Source: Actinomycetales bacterium (lineage in GTDB: Bacteria > Actinomycetota > Actinomycetes > Actinomycetales > Dermatophilaceae). From it: a DNA stretch of 64,000 nt. Location: the NCBI GenBank assembly GCA_016711095.1, contig JADJTP010000002.1, positions 434,001 to 498,000 of the forward strand. The letters are read 5' to 3'. The notes under the pieces are model-generated. The model searched no databases, was not told the origin of the DNA, and saw only the letters and a program-made list of their open reading frames with translations. Shown here one piece after another: positions 1 to 8,621 of this stretch. The translations under genes and the position numbers were made by a program. Numbering within the stretch: the stretch's first letter is position 1; each line of letters begins with the position of its first letter.

Positions 1-510
1 ACGTCGCTGATCGGGCCCTTCCAGGAGGGGTTCGCAGTCTGGCGCCGCATCGCCCCGATCGTCGTCGCTGCGGTGCAGGGTCATGCCATCGGCGCCGGCT
101 TCCAGCTTGCGCTGGCTGCCGACTTGCGGATCGTCTCCGAGGACGTCAAGTTCGCGATGCGCGAGGTCAGCCTGGGGATGATCCCCGATCTGGCCGGGAC
201 GCTGCCGCTGGTCGAGGCGGTCGGCTACCCGCGCGCCCTGGAGATCTGTGCCACCGGGCGGTTCGTCGGGGCCCAGGAGGCTGTCGCCAGCGGCCTGGCA
301 TCCGTCGCCGTGCCGGCAGAGCACCTGACGGCAGCCACCGCCGACCTGGTCGCTGCCCTGCTCGCCGCGCCTGCACCCGCCCTACGCGCCCTCAAACCGT
401 TGTTGCACGCCGCGCTGTCGGCAACATCGGAGGAGCAGACCCGCCACGAGCGGGTCGCGCAGGGACACCTGCTGCATGGCATGGCCCGCGCGGCCGGCGT
501 CACTGCCTGA
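1..510 (+). CDS. Enoyl-CoA hydratase/isomerase family protein, 5' truncated
   Basis: The reading frame is open from the first base of the window, so the start lies upstream. The visible 169 residues match the crotonase fold: a core resembling AAVQGHAIGAGFQLALAAD supplies the oxyanion-hole glycines, followed by the usual region (REVSLGMIPDLAGT) and the helical C-terminus with a RFVGAQEAVASGLA motif. Crotonase-family enzymes hydrate or isomerise enoyl-CoA thioesters in fatty-acid or amino-acid catabolism. One catalytic-position acid appears to be an Asp in MIPDLAGT rather than the common Glu, so the exact reaction cannot be assigned. It ends about 116 bp before the ABC exporter start. Confidence 0.85.
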   Translation, partial: TSLIGPFQEGFAVWRRIAPIVVAAVQGHAIGAGFQLALAADLRIVSEDVKFAMREVSLGMIPDLAGTLPLVEAVGYPRALEICATGRFVGAQEAVASGLASVAVPAEHLTAATADLVAALLAAPAPALRALKPLLHAALSATSEEQTRHERVAQGHLLHGMARAAGVTA

Positions 511-626
511 GCTGGCCCGCCTGCCGGAATGTCCGGGGTCATCGTCGACGTTAGGCAAATGACGATGATGACGTGCGCTCTCGCGCCTACGGGGCACCGT
601 GGCCGGGGCGCGGAGATGAGCAAGCG

Positions 627-2510
627 ATGAGCATGGGCCAGCACGGCATGATGCGCGGACTGACCAAAGACCAGTCCGTCCTTCAGGAGCGTCTCAAACG
701 GGGGACCACCCGCCGGGTCGCCGGCTATGCCCGGCCCTATCTGCGGTCCATCGCCGCGTTCCTCGTCCTCGTCGTCATCGGCTCCTCGATCGTCGTTGCC
801 GTGCCTTTGCTGCTGCGCGAGATTGTCGACAACGGTGTCATCCCCAAGGACGGCGCCCTGGTGACCCGGCTTGCCTTCGTGGTCGCAGCCCTCGCCGTCC
901 TCGACGCAGCCCTGGGGGTCGCCCAGCGCTGGTTCTCGGCGCGCATCGGCGAGGGTCTCATTTACGATCTGCGCACCGAGGTGTTTCGCCACGTCCTGAC
1001 GCAGCCCATCGCCTTCTTCACCCGCGCCCAGACCGGCTCGCTGGTCAGCCGACTCAACGCCGACGTTATCGGCGCTCAACAGGCGTTCACCTCGGTGCTT
1101 TCCTCGGTCGTCTCCAACGCCGTGTCCCTGGTGCTCATCGTCGCCGCCATGGCGACCCTGTCCTGGCAGCTGACCCTCGCGGCGTTGTTGCTGGTCCCCT
1201 TCTTCCTCGTGCCGGCGAAGCTCATGGGCCGACGTCTGTCCGAGCTCACTCGCACCCAGATGACTCTCAACGCCGACCTCGGATCGCGGATGACCGAGCG
1301 TTTCAATGTCGCCGGCGCGCTGCTCGTCAAGCTCTTCGGCACCCCCTCCCGCGAGAACCAGGAGTATGCCGTCCGCGCGGCCGCCGTCCGCGACACCGGG
1401 ATCCGCATCGCGATGAACCGCGCGATCTTCATGACCGCCCTGTCCCTCGTTGCGGCGCTGGCCACGGCGATGGTCTACGGGTTCGGTGGGCTGATGGCCG
1501 TCGACGGCACGCTCACCGTGGGATCGCTGCTTGCTCTGGCTGCCCTGCTGGCTCGCCTCTACGGTCCGCTGACGGCCCTGTCGAGCGTGCGGATCGACAT
1601 CATGACGGCCCTCGTGTCCTTCGACCGGGTCTTCGAGGTCCTGGACCTGCGCCCGCTGGTCGCCGAAGCCGAGAAGCCGGTCAGCCTGCCGACCGGCCCG
1701 GTGGCCGTCGAGTTCGAGGGAGTCGGCTTCGCCTTCCCGTCGGCCGACGAGGTGTCGCTTGCCTCGCTTGAATCGACGGCCAGCGGCGACCGGGCCGGTG
1801 GCGGGCCCGTCCTGCATGACGTGACGTTCACGGCATACCCGGGGCAGTTGGTGGCGCTCGTCGGTCCGAGCGGGGCCGGCAAGACGACGATCACCTCGCT
1901 GCTGGCGCGACTCTACGACCCGACCGAAGGCAGCGTGCGCATCGGGGGCGTCGACCTGCGCGACGCGGCGCTGACCTCCCTGCACGACACCGTGGGCATG
2001 GTGACCCAGGAGGCCCACCTCTTCCACGACACGATCCGGGTGAACCTCGCCTACGCCAGGCCCGAGGCCACCGAGGCTCAGATGCGGGCCGCTCTCGACG
2101 GGGCCCAGGTGCTCGGGCTGGTCGACTCGCTGCCATCGGGGCTCGACACCGTCGTCGGCGACCGCGGCCACCGCCTGTCCGGCGGGGAGAAGCAGCGGCT
2201 GGCCATCGCCCGGCTGCTGCTGAAGGAGCCTCAGGTCGTCGTCCTCGACGAAGCGACCGCCCACCTGGACAGTGAGTCGGAGGTCGCCGTGCAGCGCGCC
2301 CTGGACACTGCGCTCGCCGGGCGCACCGCCCTGGTCATCGCCCACCGTCTGTCCACGGTGCGCGGCGCGGACCAGATCCTCGTCGTCGAGGACGGGCGGA
2401 TCCTGGAGCGGGGCACGCACGCCGAGTTGCTCGGGCGCGGCGGGCTGTATGCGGACCTCTATCGGACCCAATACTTCGAGGGCACCAAGACCGTCACGAC
2501 GCCGTGGTGA
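627..2510 (+). CDS. ABC transporter, fused permease and ATP-binding exporter
   Basis: A 627-residue half-transporter of the type I exporter class (MsbA/MDR-like). The N-terminal half holds about six hydrophobic segments. The C-terminal nucleotide-binding domain shows Walker A GPSGAGKTT near residue 412, signature LSGGEKQRLAIA near 517, Walker B VVVLDEAT near 537 and an H-loop IAHRLSTV near 571. About 20 extra polar residues (SADEVSLASLESTASG) sit between the domain edge and Walker A. The ATG at 627 is chosen because GGAG lies 11 bp upstream; an in-frame ATG at 573 is possible. It probably dimerises in the cytoplasmic membrane; the substrate cannot be read from sequence. Confidence 0.88.
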   Translation: MSMGQHGMMRGLTKDQSVLQERLKRGTTRRVAGYARPYLRSIAAFLVLVVIGSSIVVAVPLLLREIVDNGVIPKDGALVTRLAFVVAALAVLDAALGVAQRWFSARIGEGLIYDLRTEVFRHVLTQPIAFFTRAQTGSLVSRLNADVIGAQQAFTSVLSSVVSNAVSLVLIVAAMATLSWQLTLAALLLVPFFLVPAKLMGRRLSELTRTQMTLNADLGSRMTERFNVAGALLVKLFGTPSRENQEYAVRAAAVRDTGIRIAMNRAIFMTALSLVAALATAMVYGFGGLMAVDGTLTVGSLLALAALLARLYGPLTALSSVRIDIMTALVSFDRVFEVLDLRPLVAEAEKPVSLPTGPVAVEFEGVGFAFPSADEVSLASLESTASGDRAGGGPVLHDVTFTAYPGQLVALVGPSGAGKTTITSLLARLYDPTEGSVRIGGVDLRDAALTSLHDTVGMVTQEAHLFHDTIRVNLAYARPEATEAQMRAALDGAQVLGLVDSLPSGLDTVVGDRGHRLSGGEKQRLAIARLLLKEPQVVVLDEATAHLDSESEVAVQRALDTALAGRTALVIAHRLSTVRGADQILVVEDGRILERGTHAELLGRGGLYADLYRTQYFEGTKTVTTPW

Positions 2511-2517
2511 AGGTCGC

Positions 2518-3372
2518 TCAGCCGTCTTCCTCGTCCCAGATCCTGGACTTCTTGACCTTCGGGCCGCTCACGCTCACACCTGCCCCGGCTCGCGCCTGCG
2601 CCTGGGCTTCGCGCTCCTGCGCGGCGCCGGGTCGACCTCGATACAGGAAGACGACGAACGCCAGTCCGAGCAGCGCGCTGAGCCACCACTGCAGGGCATA
2701 CGCGAAGTGCGGTCCGCGGTCCACTGACGGCGGTTCCAGCGCGGCAGGGCGATCCGGCGCCGCGCCACCGGCGGGCAGAATCTCGGCACCCAGGACGAGG
2801 TATGCCGCGTACAGGCTGCCGCTTACCTGTTCCTGCGCTTGAGCCAGGTTGATCGTCGCCAGCTGACCGACCGGCAGGTCACGCCCGCGGTCCTCCTCGC
2901 TCGGTTTGAGCCAGCCGGTGATGGTGACGGTGCCTGCCGGCGCTGGCGGGAAGGCGGGGATGTCGGTCGCGGTCTCGCCGTTGGGCACCCACCCCCGGTC
3001 CACGAGCAGCACGCCGCCACCGTCGACCTGGAAAGGCACGAGGACCTCGAGGCCCTGGGCGGCGTTGAGAGCCCGGCCGCGCACGAGCAGGCTCCCGGTG
3101 GCGGCATACCGGCCGGTGGCGGTGACCTTCGACCACACCTGGTCCTCGCGCAAGGCAGCGCCCGTCGTCGGCAACACCGTCACCAGCGGCACGGGTTCGC
3201 GGGCATAGTTGGTCTCGACGGCAGTGGCGCGGGCATCCTTGTCCTCGAAGCGGGACAGCTGCCACTGACCGAGCAGCACACAGGCGGCGCCGAAGACGAG
3301 CGCGAAGGCCACCGCGGCGAGGATCCGCTTGGTGAAGATCGCGCGAAGCACGTCCTTACCGTACCTCGGCAT
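2518..3372 (-). CDS. SURF1-family cytochrome oxidase assembly protein
   Basis: SURF1-like proteins help assemble the haem a/copper centres of cytochrome c oxidase at the membrane. This one has an N-terminal membrane segment (AAVAFALVFGAACVLLGQWQ), the family signature GQWQLSRFEDKD, a periplasmic central domain with VDRGWVPNG, and a second membrane segment near the C-terminus (WWLSALLGLAFVVFLY). The start is uncertain: ATG at 3372 gives 284 residues, a GTG at 3351 gives the more typical short N-terminus. The gene converges on the ABC exporter with a 7-bp gap and diverges from moaA. Confidence 0.82.
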   Translation of the reverse strand: MPRYGKDVLRAIFTKRILAAVAFALVFGAACVLLGQWQLSRFEDKDARATAVETNYAREPVPLVTVLPTTGAALREDQVWSKVTATGRYAATGSLLVRGRALNAAQGLEVLVPFQVDGGGVLLVDRGWVPNGETATDIPAFPPAPAGTVTITGWLKPSEEDRGRDLPVGQLATINLAQAQEQVSGSLYAAYLVLGAEILPAGGAAPDRPAALEPPSVDRGPHFAYALQWWLSALLGLAFVVFLYRGRPGAAQEREAQAQARAGAGVSVSGPKVKKSRIWDEEDG

Positions 3373-3377
3373 AGGGT
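3372..3377 (+). promoter_or_regulatory. Leaderless -10 element of moaA
   Basis: TAGGGT sits 7 nt before the GTG start of moaA, so transcription would begin at or next to the start codon. Confidence 0.5.
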
Positions 3378-3384
3378 GGCGACT

Positions 3385-4413
3385 GTGACTGCGCTGCCGG
3401 ACCCGCGCACCAGGCCGCCCACCGGCGGCGGGCTCATCGACGGTTACGGTCGGGTCGCGAGAGACCTGCGGGTGTCGGTGACCGACCGCTGCAACCTGCG
3501 CTGCACATACTGCATGCCGGCTGAGGGTTTGCCCTGGCTGCTGGGGGAGCACCTGTTGACCGATGCCGAGATCGTTCGGCTTGTCGGGGTCTTCGTCGGG
3601 CTCGGGGTGAGCGAGGTCCGGCTGACCGGCGGCGAACCGTTGCTCAGGAGGTCGGTGGTCGACGTCGTGGAAGGCATCGCCGCCCTGCACCCTCGGCCCG
3701 CGATCGCGATGACGACCAACGGCGTCGGCCTGGCGCGGATCGCCGAGCAGCTCGCCGCGGCCGGGCTCGGGCGGGTCAATGTGTCGCTCGATACCGTCGA
3801 CGAGGCCGTCTTTGCCCGACTTACTCTTCGCTCGCGGTTTGCCGACGTCGAGGCCGGGCTCCGCGCCGCCGCGGCGGCCGGCCTCACTCCAGTCAAGATC
3901 AACGCTGTCGCCATGCGAGGCGTCAACGACAGGGGGGTGGCCGATCTGCTCGCCTGGTGCCTGGCCCGCGGTTATGACCTGCGGTTCATCGAGCAGATGC
4001 CGCTGGACGCCCAGCACGGTTGGGACCGCGCAGTCATGGTGACCGCGGCCGAGATTCACCAGCGTCTCGCCGAACGGTTCACCCTCACCCCGGCCGACCA
4101 GTCCCGCGGGAGCGACCCTGCGCAAATCTTCCTCGTTGACGGGGGCCCAGCCACGGTCGGGGTGATCGCGAGTGTGTCGGCGCCGTTCTGTTCGGCGTGC
4201 GACCGGGTGCGGCTCACCGCCGACGGCCAGGTGCGCAACTGCCTGTTCTCCCAGCGCGAGACCGACGTCCGCGGTCCGCTTCGTGACGGCGCATCGGACG
4301 CGGAGTTGGCCGCGCTGATTCGGGGTGAAATGTGGGTCAAGGGTCCTTCGCACGGGATTGGCGGTCCCGGCTTTCACCAGCCCGACCGACCGATGTCGGC
4401 CATCGGCGGCTGA
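3385..4413 (+). CDS. moaA: GTP 3',8-cyclase MoaA
   Basis: A radical-SAM enzyme that, with MoaC, turns GTP into cyclic pyranopterin phosphate, the first step of molybdenum cofactor synthesis. The radical-SAM cluster ligands are CNLRCTYC (Cys36, Cys40, Cys43). The second 4Fe-4S site is visible as CSACDRVRL near residue 269 plus a third Cys in RNCLF. The protein ends in Gly-Gly, a MoaA hallmark needed for activity. The GTG at 3385 is chosen because TAGGGT lies 7 nt upstream and the protein then begins shortly before the GG-rich lead into the radical-SAM core. No other Mo-cofactor gene is present nearby. Confidence 0.93.
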   Translation: MTALPDPRTRPPTGGGLIDGYGRVARDLRVSVTDRCNLRCTYCMPAEGLPWLLGEHLLTDAEIVRLVGVFVGLGVSEVRLTGGEPLLRRSVVDVVEGIAALHPRPAIAMTTNGVGLARIAEQLAAAGLGRVNVSLDTVDEAVFARLTLRSRFADVEAGLRAAAAAGLTPVKINAVAMRGVNDRGVADLLAWCLARGYDLRFIEQMPLDAQHGWDRAVMVTAAEIHQRLAERFTLTPADQSRGSDPAQIFLVDGGPATVGVIASVSAPFCSACDRVRLTADGQVRNCLFSQRETDVRGPLRDGASDAELAALIRGEMWVKGPSHGIGGPGFHQPDRPMSAIGG

Positions 4414-4421
4414 CCTGCCGT

Positions 4422-4799
4422 TCAGTGCGCCTGCGAGTGGACGTGCGCATCGTGGCTGATGACCCCGCCCGAGGCCGCCGATGCGGGCGCGCTCGGCGAT
4501 CCGAGTGCCCCCTGCGTCACCGACTCGTACTTATCTGCACCGCTGATCCGGCTGCCCCAGCGCGGCCCGACAGCGTTGGCCAGCACGACGGCGATGTAGG
4601 GCAGTATCGCGGCGCCGGCGATGAACACCCACCGCAGCCAGCCCTCGACGACGACCGCGAGGAGGAAGCACGTCGTCCGGACGGCCATGGTGACGAGATA
4701 GCGACGCAGGCGCATGTCGGTGTCTTGAGCAACCGACATCGGCGCGGTGGTCACCATGTGAACCACCGGCTCGACCTTGGGCTTGCGCGCGAGCCGCAC
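4422..4799 (-). CDS. DUF3099 membrane protein
   Basis: A 125-residue protein matching the actinobacterial DUF3099 family. It has two closely spaced hydrophobic helices (roughly residues 38-50 and 55-73) and polar termini, so it is probably a small inner-membrane protein. No function is known. A leaderless-type -10 (TATGGT) 6 nt upstream supports the GTG at 4799. It converges on moaA (8-bp gap) and diverges from fabG. Confidence 0.7.
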   Translation of the reverse strand: MRLARKPKVEPVVHMVTTAPMSVAQDTDMRLRRYLVTMAVRTTCFLLAVVVEGWLRWVFIAGAAILPYIAVVLANAVGPRWGSRISGADKYESVTQGALGSPSAPASAASGGVISHDAHVHSQAH

Positions 4800-4805
4800 C
4801 TATCA

Positions 4806-4811
4806 ACCATA
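4806..4811 (-). promoter_or_regulatory. Leaderless -10 element of the DUF3099 gene
   Basis: On the minus strand this reads TATGGT, exactly 6 nt before the GTG start, which supports that start. Confidence 0.45.
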
Positions 4812-4867
4812 CGTCCACGGATGCCGACTGTCGCCCGTCGCACGCGGCATACCGGGCAGAAACCGGT

Positions 4868-4873
4868 TAGCCT
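4868..4873 (+). promoter_or_regulatory. Leaderless -10 element of fabG
   Basis: TAGCCT with a 6-nt spacer (GCGCCA) before the ATG of fabG; there is no Shine-Dalgarno sequence. Confidence 0.5.
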
Positions 4874-4879
4874 GCGCCA

Positions 4880-5602
4880 ATGACCGACGTACCCGCGGGC
4901 CGGACCGTTCTCGTCACCGGTGGCAATCGTGGCATCGGTTTGGCCATCGCCCGCACTTTCGCGGCGGGAGGCGACCGGGTGGTCGTCACCAGCCGCTCCG
5001 GGCCGGCCCCCGAGGGGCTGCAGGCCGTCCGATGCGAGGTGACCGACACCGCCTCGGTCGATGCGGCCTTCGCCGAGGCCGAGGGGATGCTCGGTGGACC
5101 GGTCGAGGTGCTGGTGGCCAACGCCGGTGTCACCCGCGACCAGTTGCTGCTGCGGATGAGCGACGACGACTTCGACGCCGTCATCGACACCAACCTCGCG
5201 GGGACTTTCCGCTGCGCCCGGCGGGCCAGCAAGGGGATGATCCGCCTCAAGCGCGGCCGGATGATCTTCGTGTCGAGCGTTGTGGGCCTCTACGGCTCGC
5301 CGGGGCAGGCCAACTACGCCGCGAGCAAGGCGGGCCTCATCGGACTGGCCCGCTCGATCAGCCGGGAACTCGGCGGACGCAACATCACCGCCAACGTCGT
5401 GGCCCCGGGATTCATCGACACCGACATGACGGCCGAGTTGCCCGAGCAGCGGCGCGCGGCATACCTCGCAAGTATCCCGGCCGGACGTTTCGCCACCCCC
5501 GACGAGGTGGCCGCCGCGGTCCACTTCCTGGCCGGCCCGCACGCGGCATACATCACCGGTGCGGTCCTGCCAGTCGACGGCGGCCTGGGCATGGGCCACT
5601 GA
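4880..5602 (+). CDS. fabG: 3-oxoacyl-ACP reductase FabG
   Basis: A 240-residue short-chain dehydrogenase that reduces 3-ketoacyl-ACP with NADPH in the FAS-II elongation cycle. The N-terminal cofactor motif is TGGNRGIG, and the catalytic triad is Ser133 (SSVVG), Tyr146 and Lys150 (YAASK). It is followed 26 bp later by an InhA-type enoyl reductase, the same order as mabA-inhA in mycobacteria. Both are probably co-transcribed from the leaderless promoter just upstream. The neighbour makes the FAS-II role likely rather than another SDR activity. Confidence 0.9.
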   Translation: MTDVPAGRTVLVTGGNRGIGLAIARTFAAGGDRVVVTSRSGPAPEGLQAVRCEVTDTASVDAAFAEAEGMLGGPVEVLVANAGVTRDQLLLRMSDDDFDAVIDTNLAGTFRCARRASKGMIRLKRGRMIFVSSVVGLYGSPGQANYAASKAGLIGLARSISRELGGRNITANVVAPGFIDTDMTAELPEQRRAAYLASIPAGRFATPDEVAAAVHFLAGPHAAYITGAVLPVDGGLGMGH

Positions 5603-5628
5603 CCTTCTGCAACGAAAGCGAGCCACCG

Positions 5629-6387
5629 ATGGGCCTGTTCGACGGCAAGACCCTGCTCGTCACGGGAGTCCTCATGGACACCTCTATCGCCTTCCACGTC
5701 GCCAAGCTCGCCCAGCAGCAGGGGGCGACGGTCATCCTCACCTCCTTCGGGCGAACGATGAAGATCACCCGGACGATCGCTAAACGCCTGCCGCAGACCC
5801 CGACCGTCGTCGAGCTCGATGTGAGCAACCCCGAAGACCTCGACACCCTTGCCGAGCGCCTGCGCGAGCACACCGACGGGATCGACGGCGTGCTGCACTC
5901 CATCGGCTTCGCTCCGCTGGGCGCCTTCACCTTCCTGGAGGCCTCGTGGGAGGACGTCGCGACTGCGATGCAGGTGTCGGCCTACAGCCTCAAGGCGCTG
6001 GCCGTCGCGGCGCTGCCGCTGATGAATCCAGGTGGCGCGATCGTCGGGCTGACCTTCGACGCCCGCTATGCCTGGCCGGTCTACGACTGGATGGGGGTCG
6101 CCAAGGCCGCGTTCGAGGCGACGAACCGCTATTGCGCGCGCGATCTGGGGCCCCGGGGGATCCGCTGCAACCTCGTGGCGGCGGGGCCGATCCGAACGAC
6201 GGCCGCCAAGTCGATCCCGGGTTTCGAGGTGTTCGAGACGAACTGGGACGAGCGCGCCCCGCTCGGGTGGGACGTCAACGACCCGCTGCCCACCGCGAAG
6301 GCCTGCGTGGCTCTGCTGTCAGACTGGTTCCCGGCGACGACGGGTGAGATCGTCCACGTCGACGGCGGCGTCCACGCGATGGGTTGA
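5629..6387 (+). CDS. fabI: Enoyl-ACP reductase, InhA/FabI type
   Basis: A 252-residue NADH-dependent enoyl-ACP reductase catalysing the last step of fatty-acid elongation. The ENR-type spacing Tyr152-x6-Lys159 (VYDWMGVAK) differs from the YxxxK of FabG and matches FabI/InhA. LVAAGPIRT is the conserved loop after the active site, and the protein starts with the InhA-like MGLFDGKTLLVTG. The ATG at 5629 is preceded by GAAAGCGAG. Downstream the stop codon is immediately followed by GTG-ATG of the Mur-ligase-like gene, so read-through transcription is likely. Similarity to InhA does not imply mycolic acids. Confidence 0.92.
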   Translation: MGLFDGKTLLVTGVLMDTSIAFHVAKLAQQQGATVILTSFGRTMKITRTIAKRLPQTPTVVELDVSNPEDLDTLAERLREHTDGIDGVLHSIGFAPLGAFTFLEASWEDVATAMQVSAYSLKALAVAALPLMNPGGAIVGLTFDARYAWPVYDWMGVAKAAFEATNRYCARDLGPRGIRCNLVAAGPIRTTAAKSIPGFEVFETNWDERAPLGWDVNDPLPTAKACVALLSDWFPATTGEIVHVDGGVHAMG

Positions 6388-8604
6388 GTGATGACCGGCA
6401 CAGCCCACGACGACGCGCTGACGTCCGTCGTGACCCGCGAGGTGCGGGTCCTCGAAGGACCCAACCTCTACTTCACCCGGCCGGCGCTCAAGGTGGTCCT
6501 CACCGTGCCGGGCTACCTGGACCTCGAGCTGCGAGGCGCGGCCGCTGTGGCTCGCCGGGCGGGGCTGACCAGCGCCCGCCCTGGACCCGCGGGGACCTCG
6601 CAGCGCCAGCGGTTCGTCATGCGGCTCGTCGCCCATGTATGCCGCGAGATCGGCGCCGCTTCGGGGGTCACCCGGCTGGCCGTCCGGGCCCGTGCCGGCG
6701 GCTCCCTCGGCGAGATCGTGGTGGCAATCCCCTGGCGCCGACGGGGGCGCGCCTTGGCCCTGGGGGAGCGGCTGGGCCCGTTGCTCATATCCCTGCTCGA
6801 GCCGACCTGCGACGGTCCGGAGCTCATCGCGCAGGCTGGGGCGGCCGTTCGTGTCACCGAGCCCGGAGCGCCGGCGGCCGTGCTGTCGCCCACTGTGCCC
6901 GTCGTCGCGATCACCGGCACCAACGGCAAGACGACGACGACCCGGATGGTGGCCCACCTGGTCATGACTGCCGGCCTGCGCACGGCGTGGAGTTCGACCG
7001 ACGGGGTGGTCGTCATGGGCGAGCTCGTCGAGCCCGGTGATTACAGCGGCCCGGGTGGTGCCCGGGAGGTCCTCGCCACACCGGGTTTGGACGTCGGCAT
7101 CCTCGAGACAGCCCGGGGCGGGATGCTCTTGAAGGGTATGGGCGTGCGCCACACCGACGTCACCGTCGTCACCAACGTCGCGGCCGATCACCTCGGGCTG
7201 CAGGGCATCGACACCCTGGACCAGCTCGCCGAGGTCAAGGCGATCCCCACCCTCATCGCCAAACCGCAGGGGTGGGTGGTCCTCAACGGTGACGACCCGC
7301 GGGTCTGGGCGATGCGGCTGCGGACCAAGGCACGCGTGTGGGCCTTCTCGCTGGACCCCGACTCACCGGCGCTGCGCGAAGCGATCGCTGGCGGCGGGCG
7401 CGGGATGACCGTCCTGGACGGGCAGGTGGTCGCGCTGCGCCACGGCGCCGACCCCGACCGGCTCGTCAGAGTTGTCGACGTTCCCTTGACCCTGGCGGGA
7501 CTCTCGTCGATCAACGTGGCCAACGCCTTGGGGGCCGCAGCGGCGGGGCTCGCCCTCGGCCTGCCACGCTCGGCCGTCGTCGAGGGTTTGCGCACGTTCA
7601 CCCCGGATCCACAGCTCAACTCAGGACGGCTCAACTGCTACAGCGTCCCGATCCCCGAGGGGATAGCGACCGTGGTCATCGATATGGCCCACAACGAGGC
7701 GGGCCTGGAGGCGCTTCTGCAGGTATGCCGCGGCTTGGCGGCCCCCGGCGGCCGGGTGCACCTGGGGATCGGCGGCACCGGAGACCGACTCGACGGGGCC
7801 AACGCCGCCCTCGGGGAGATTGCCGGGCACGGGGCCGATCACGTCGTGCTCTCACACAAGCTGAAGTACCTGCGGGGGATGACCCTGGAGCACATGGACG
7901 GCCTCTTGCGCGCCGGTCTGGCCCGCGCCGGAGTCCATGACGTCGCCGCCTATGTACATGAGATCGAAGCGCTCGACGTCATGCTCGACGCGTGCGGCGA
8001 CGGCGATGTCGTCGGCCTCATGTGCCACGACTCCCGGCCTGCCGTTCAGGAGCTGATCGCTGCGCGCGGCGGCACAGTCGATGATGCCGGGACGATTCGG
8101 CGCAAGGTCGTGGCGGCTGCGGGCCAGCATGAGCTTGAGGACGACCTCGCTGCGATCGCCGCCATGAGCGATCTCGGCGAACGCGAGGTAGCCGCCGGTC
8201 GGCTGGCCGCCGCTCATCCCACCGATGCCCGGCTCGTCTATGAATGGGCCCGCGCGGTGCACGCGATCGGCGAGGACACCCGAGCGCTCGAGCTCTACCT
8301 GCGCGCCGCGGCAGCGGGCCTCGGTGAGCCTCACCGTCACCTCGCCCAGCTCGATGCCGCCACGGTATGCCGCGCCCTCGGGCGACCGGCCCAGGCGCTC
8401 GAGCTCGCCGACGCGGTGTTGGTCGCCAGGCCCGGGCACGCGGTCGCTCGGGCCCTCAAGGCCCTTGCCCTACTCGATCTCGGCCAGTCGGGACCGGCGG
8501 TCGCCGAGCTGCTCGAGGCGATGGTCGACCAGGCAAGCGATGCCGACAGCACGGCATACCGGGCGGTTCTCAGAGTGGCGGCGACGGAGGTCCGCGGACG
8601 CTGA
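6388..8604 (+). CDS. CphA-like Mur ligase without ATP-grasp, fused to TPRs
   Basis: A 738-residue protein of unusual build. Residues 1-165 resemble the N-terminal domain of cyanophycin synthetase (LEGPNLYF here, RGPNIW in the neighbouring CphA). The ATP-grasp domain that should follow is absent. A Mur-ligase module begins directly: P-loop GTNGKTTT at 177-184, catalytic region ETARGGMLL, NVAADHLGLQG and DMAHNEAG, all apparently intact. Residues from about 590 on form helical repeats resembling TPR_5 (LVYEWARAVHAIGEDTRALE). It lies directly after fabI and converges on cphA. An amide-bond ligase acting on cyanophycin or a related peptide is inferred; the substrate is unknown. The start is GTG at 6388 or ATG at 6391. 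Confidence 0.8.
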   Translation: MMTGTAHDDALTSVVTREVRVLEGPNLYFTRPALKVVLTVPGYLDLELRGAAAVARRAGLTSARPGPAGTSQRQRFVMRLVAHVCREIGAASGVTRLAVRARAGGSLGEIVVAIPWRRRGRALALGERLGPLLISLLEPTCDGPELIAQAGAAVRVTEPGAPAAVLSPTVPVVAITGTNGKTTTTRMVAHLVMTAGLRTAWSSTDGVVVMGELVEPGDYSGPGGAREVLATPGLDVGILETARGGMLLKGMGVRHTDVTVVTNVAADHLGLQGIDTLDQLAEVKAIPTLIAKPQGWVVLNGDDPRVWAMRLRTKARVWAFSLDPDSPALREAIAGGGRGMTVLDGQVVALRHGADPDRLVRVVDVPLTLAGLSSINVANALGAAAAGLALGLPRSAVVEGLRTFTPDPQLNSGRLNCYSVPIPEGIATVVIDMAHNEAGLEALLQVCRGLAAPGGRVHLGIGGTGDRLDGANAALGEIAGHGADHVVLSHKLKYLRGMTLEHMDGLLRAGLARAGVHDVAAYVHEIEALDVMLDACGDGDVVGLMCHDSRPAVQELIAARGGTVDDAGTIRRKVVAAAGQHELEDDLAAIAAMSDLGEREVAAGRLAAAHPTDARLVYEWARAVHAIGEDTRALELYLRAAAAGLGEPHRHLAQLDAATVCRALGRPAQALELADAVLVARPGHAVARALKALALLDLGQSGPAVAELLEAMVDQASDADSTAYRAVLRVAATEVRGR

Positions 8605-8621
8605 GCCTGAGCAGGCTCAGC
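8600..8621. terminator. Bidirectional stop-codon hairpin between Mur-ligase-like gene and cphA
   Basis: GCTGAGCCT (8600-8608) pairs perfectly with AGGCTCAGC (8613-8621) across the 4-nt loop GAGC. The TGA stop of the plus-strand gene and the TGA stop of minus-strand cphA lie in opposite arms. There is no T tract, so it would be an atypical intrinsic terminator serving both genes. Confidence 0.6.

Noticed and set aside
225..2471. 748-residue open frame antisense to the ABC exporter
   Set aside because: It is a high-GC shadow frame: composition is Arg/Gly/Asp-rich without recognisable motifs, and the opposite strand encodes a complete transporter.
2518..4377. 619-residue frame that extends SURF1 through moaA
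   Set aside because: The upstream part is antisense to moaA. SURF1 proper begins near 3351-3372.
5629..6387. Mycolic acid synthesis inferred from InhA similarity
   Set aside because: InhA-type reductases serve ordinary FAS-II elongation in many actinobacteria, and no mycolate genes are present here.
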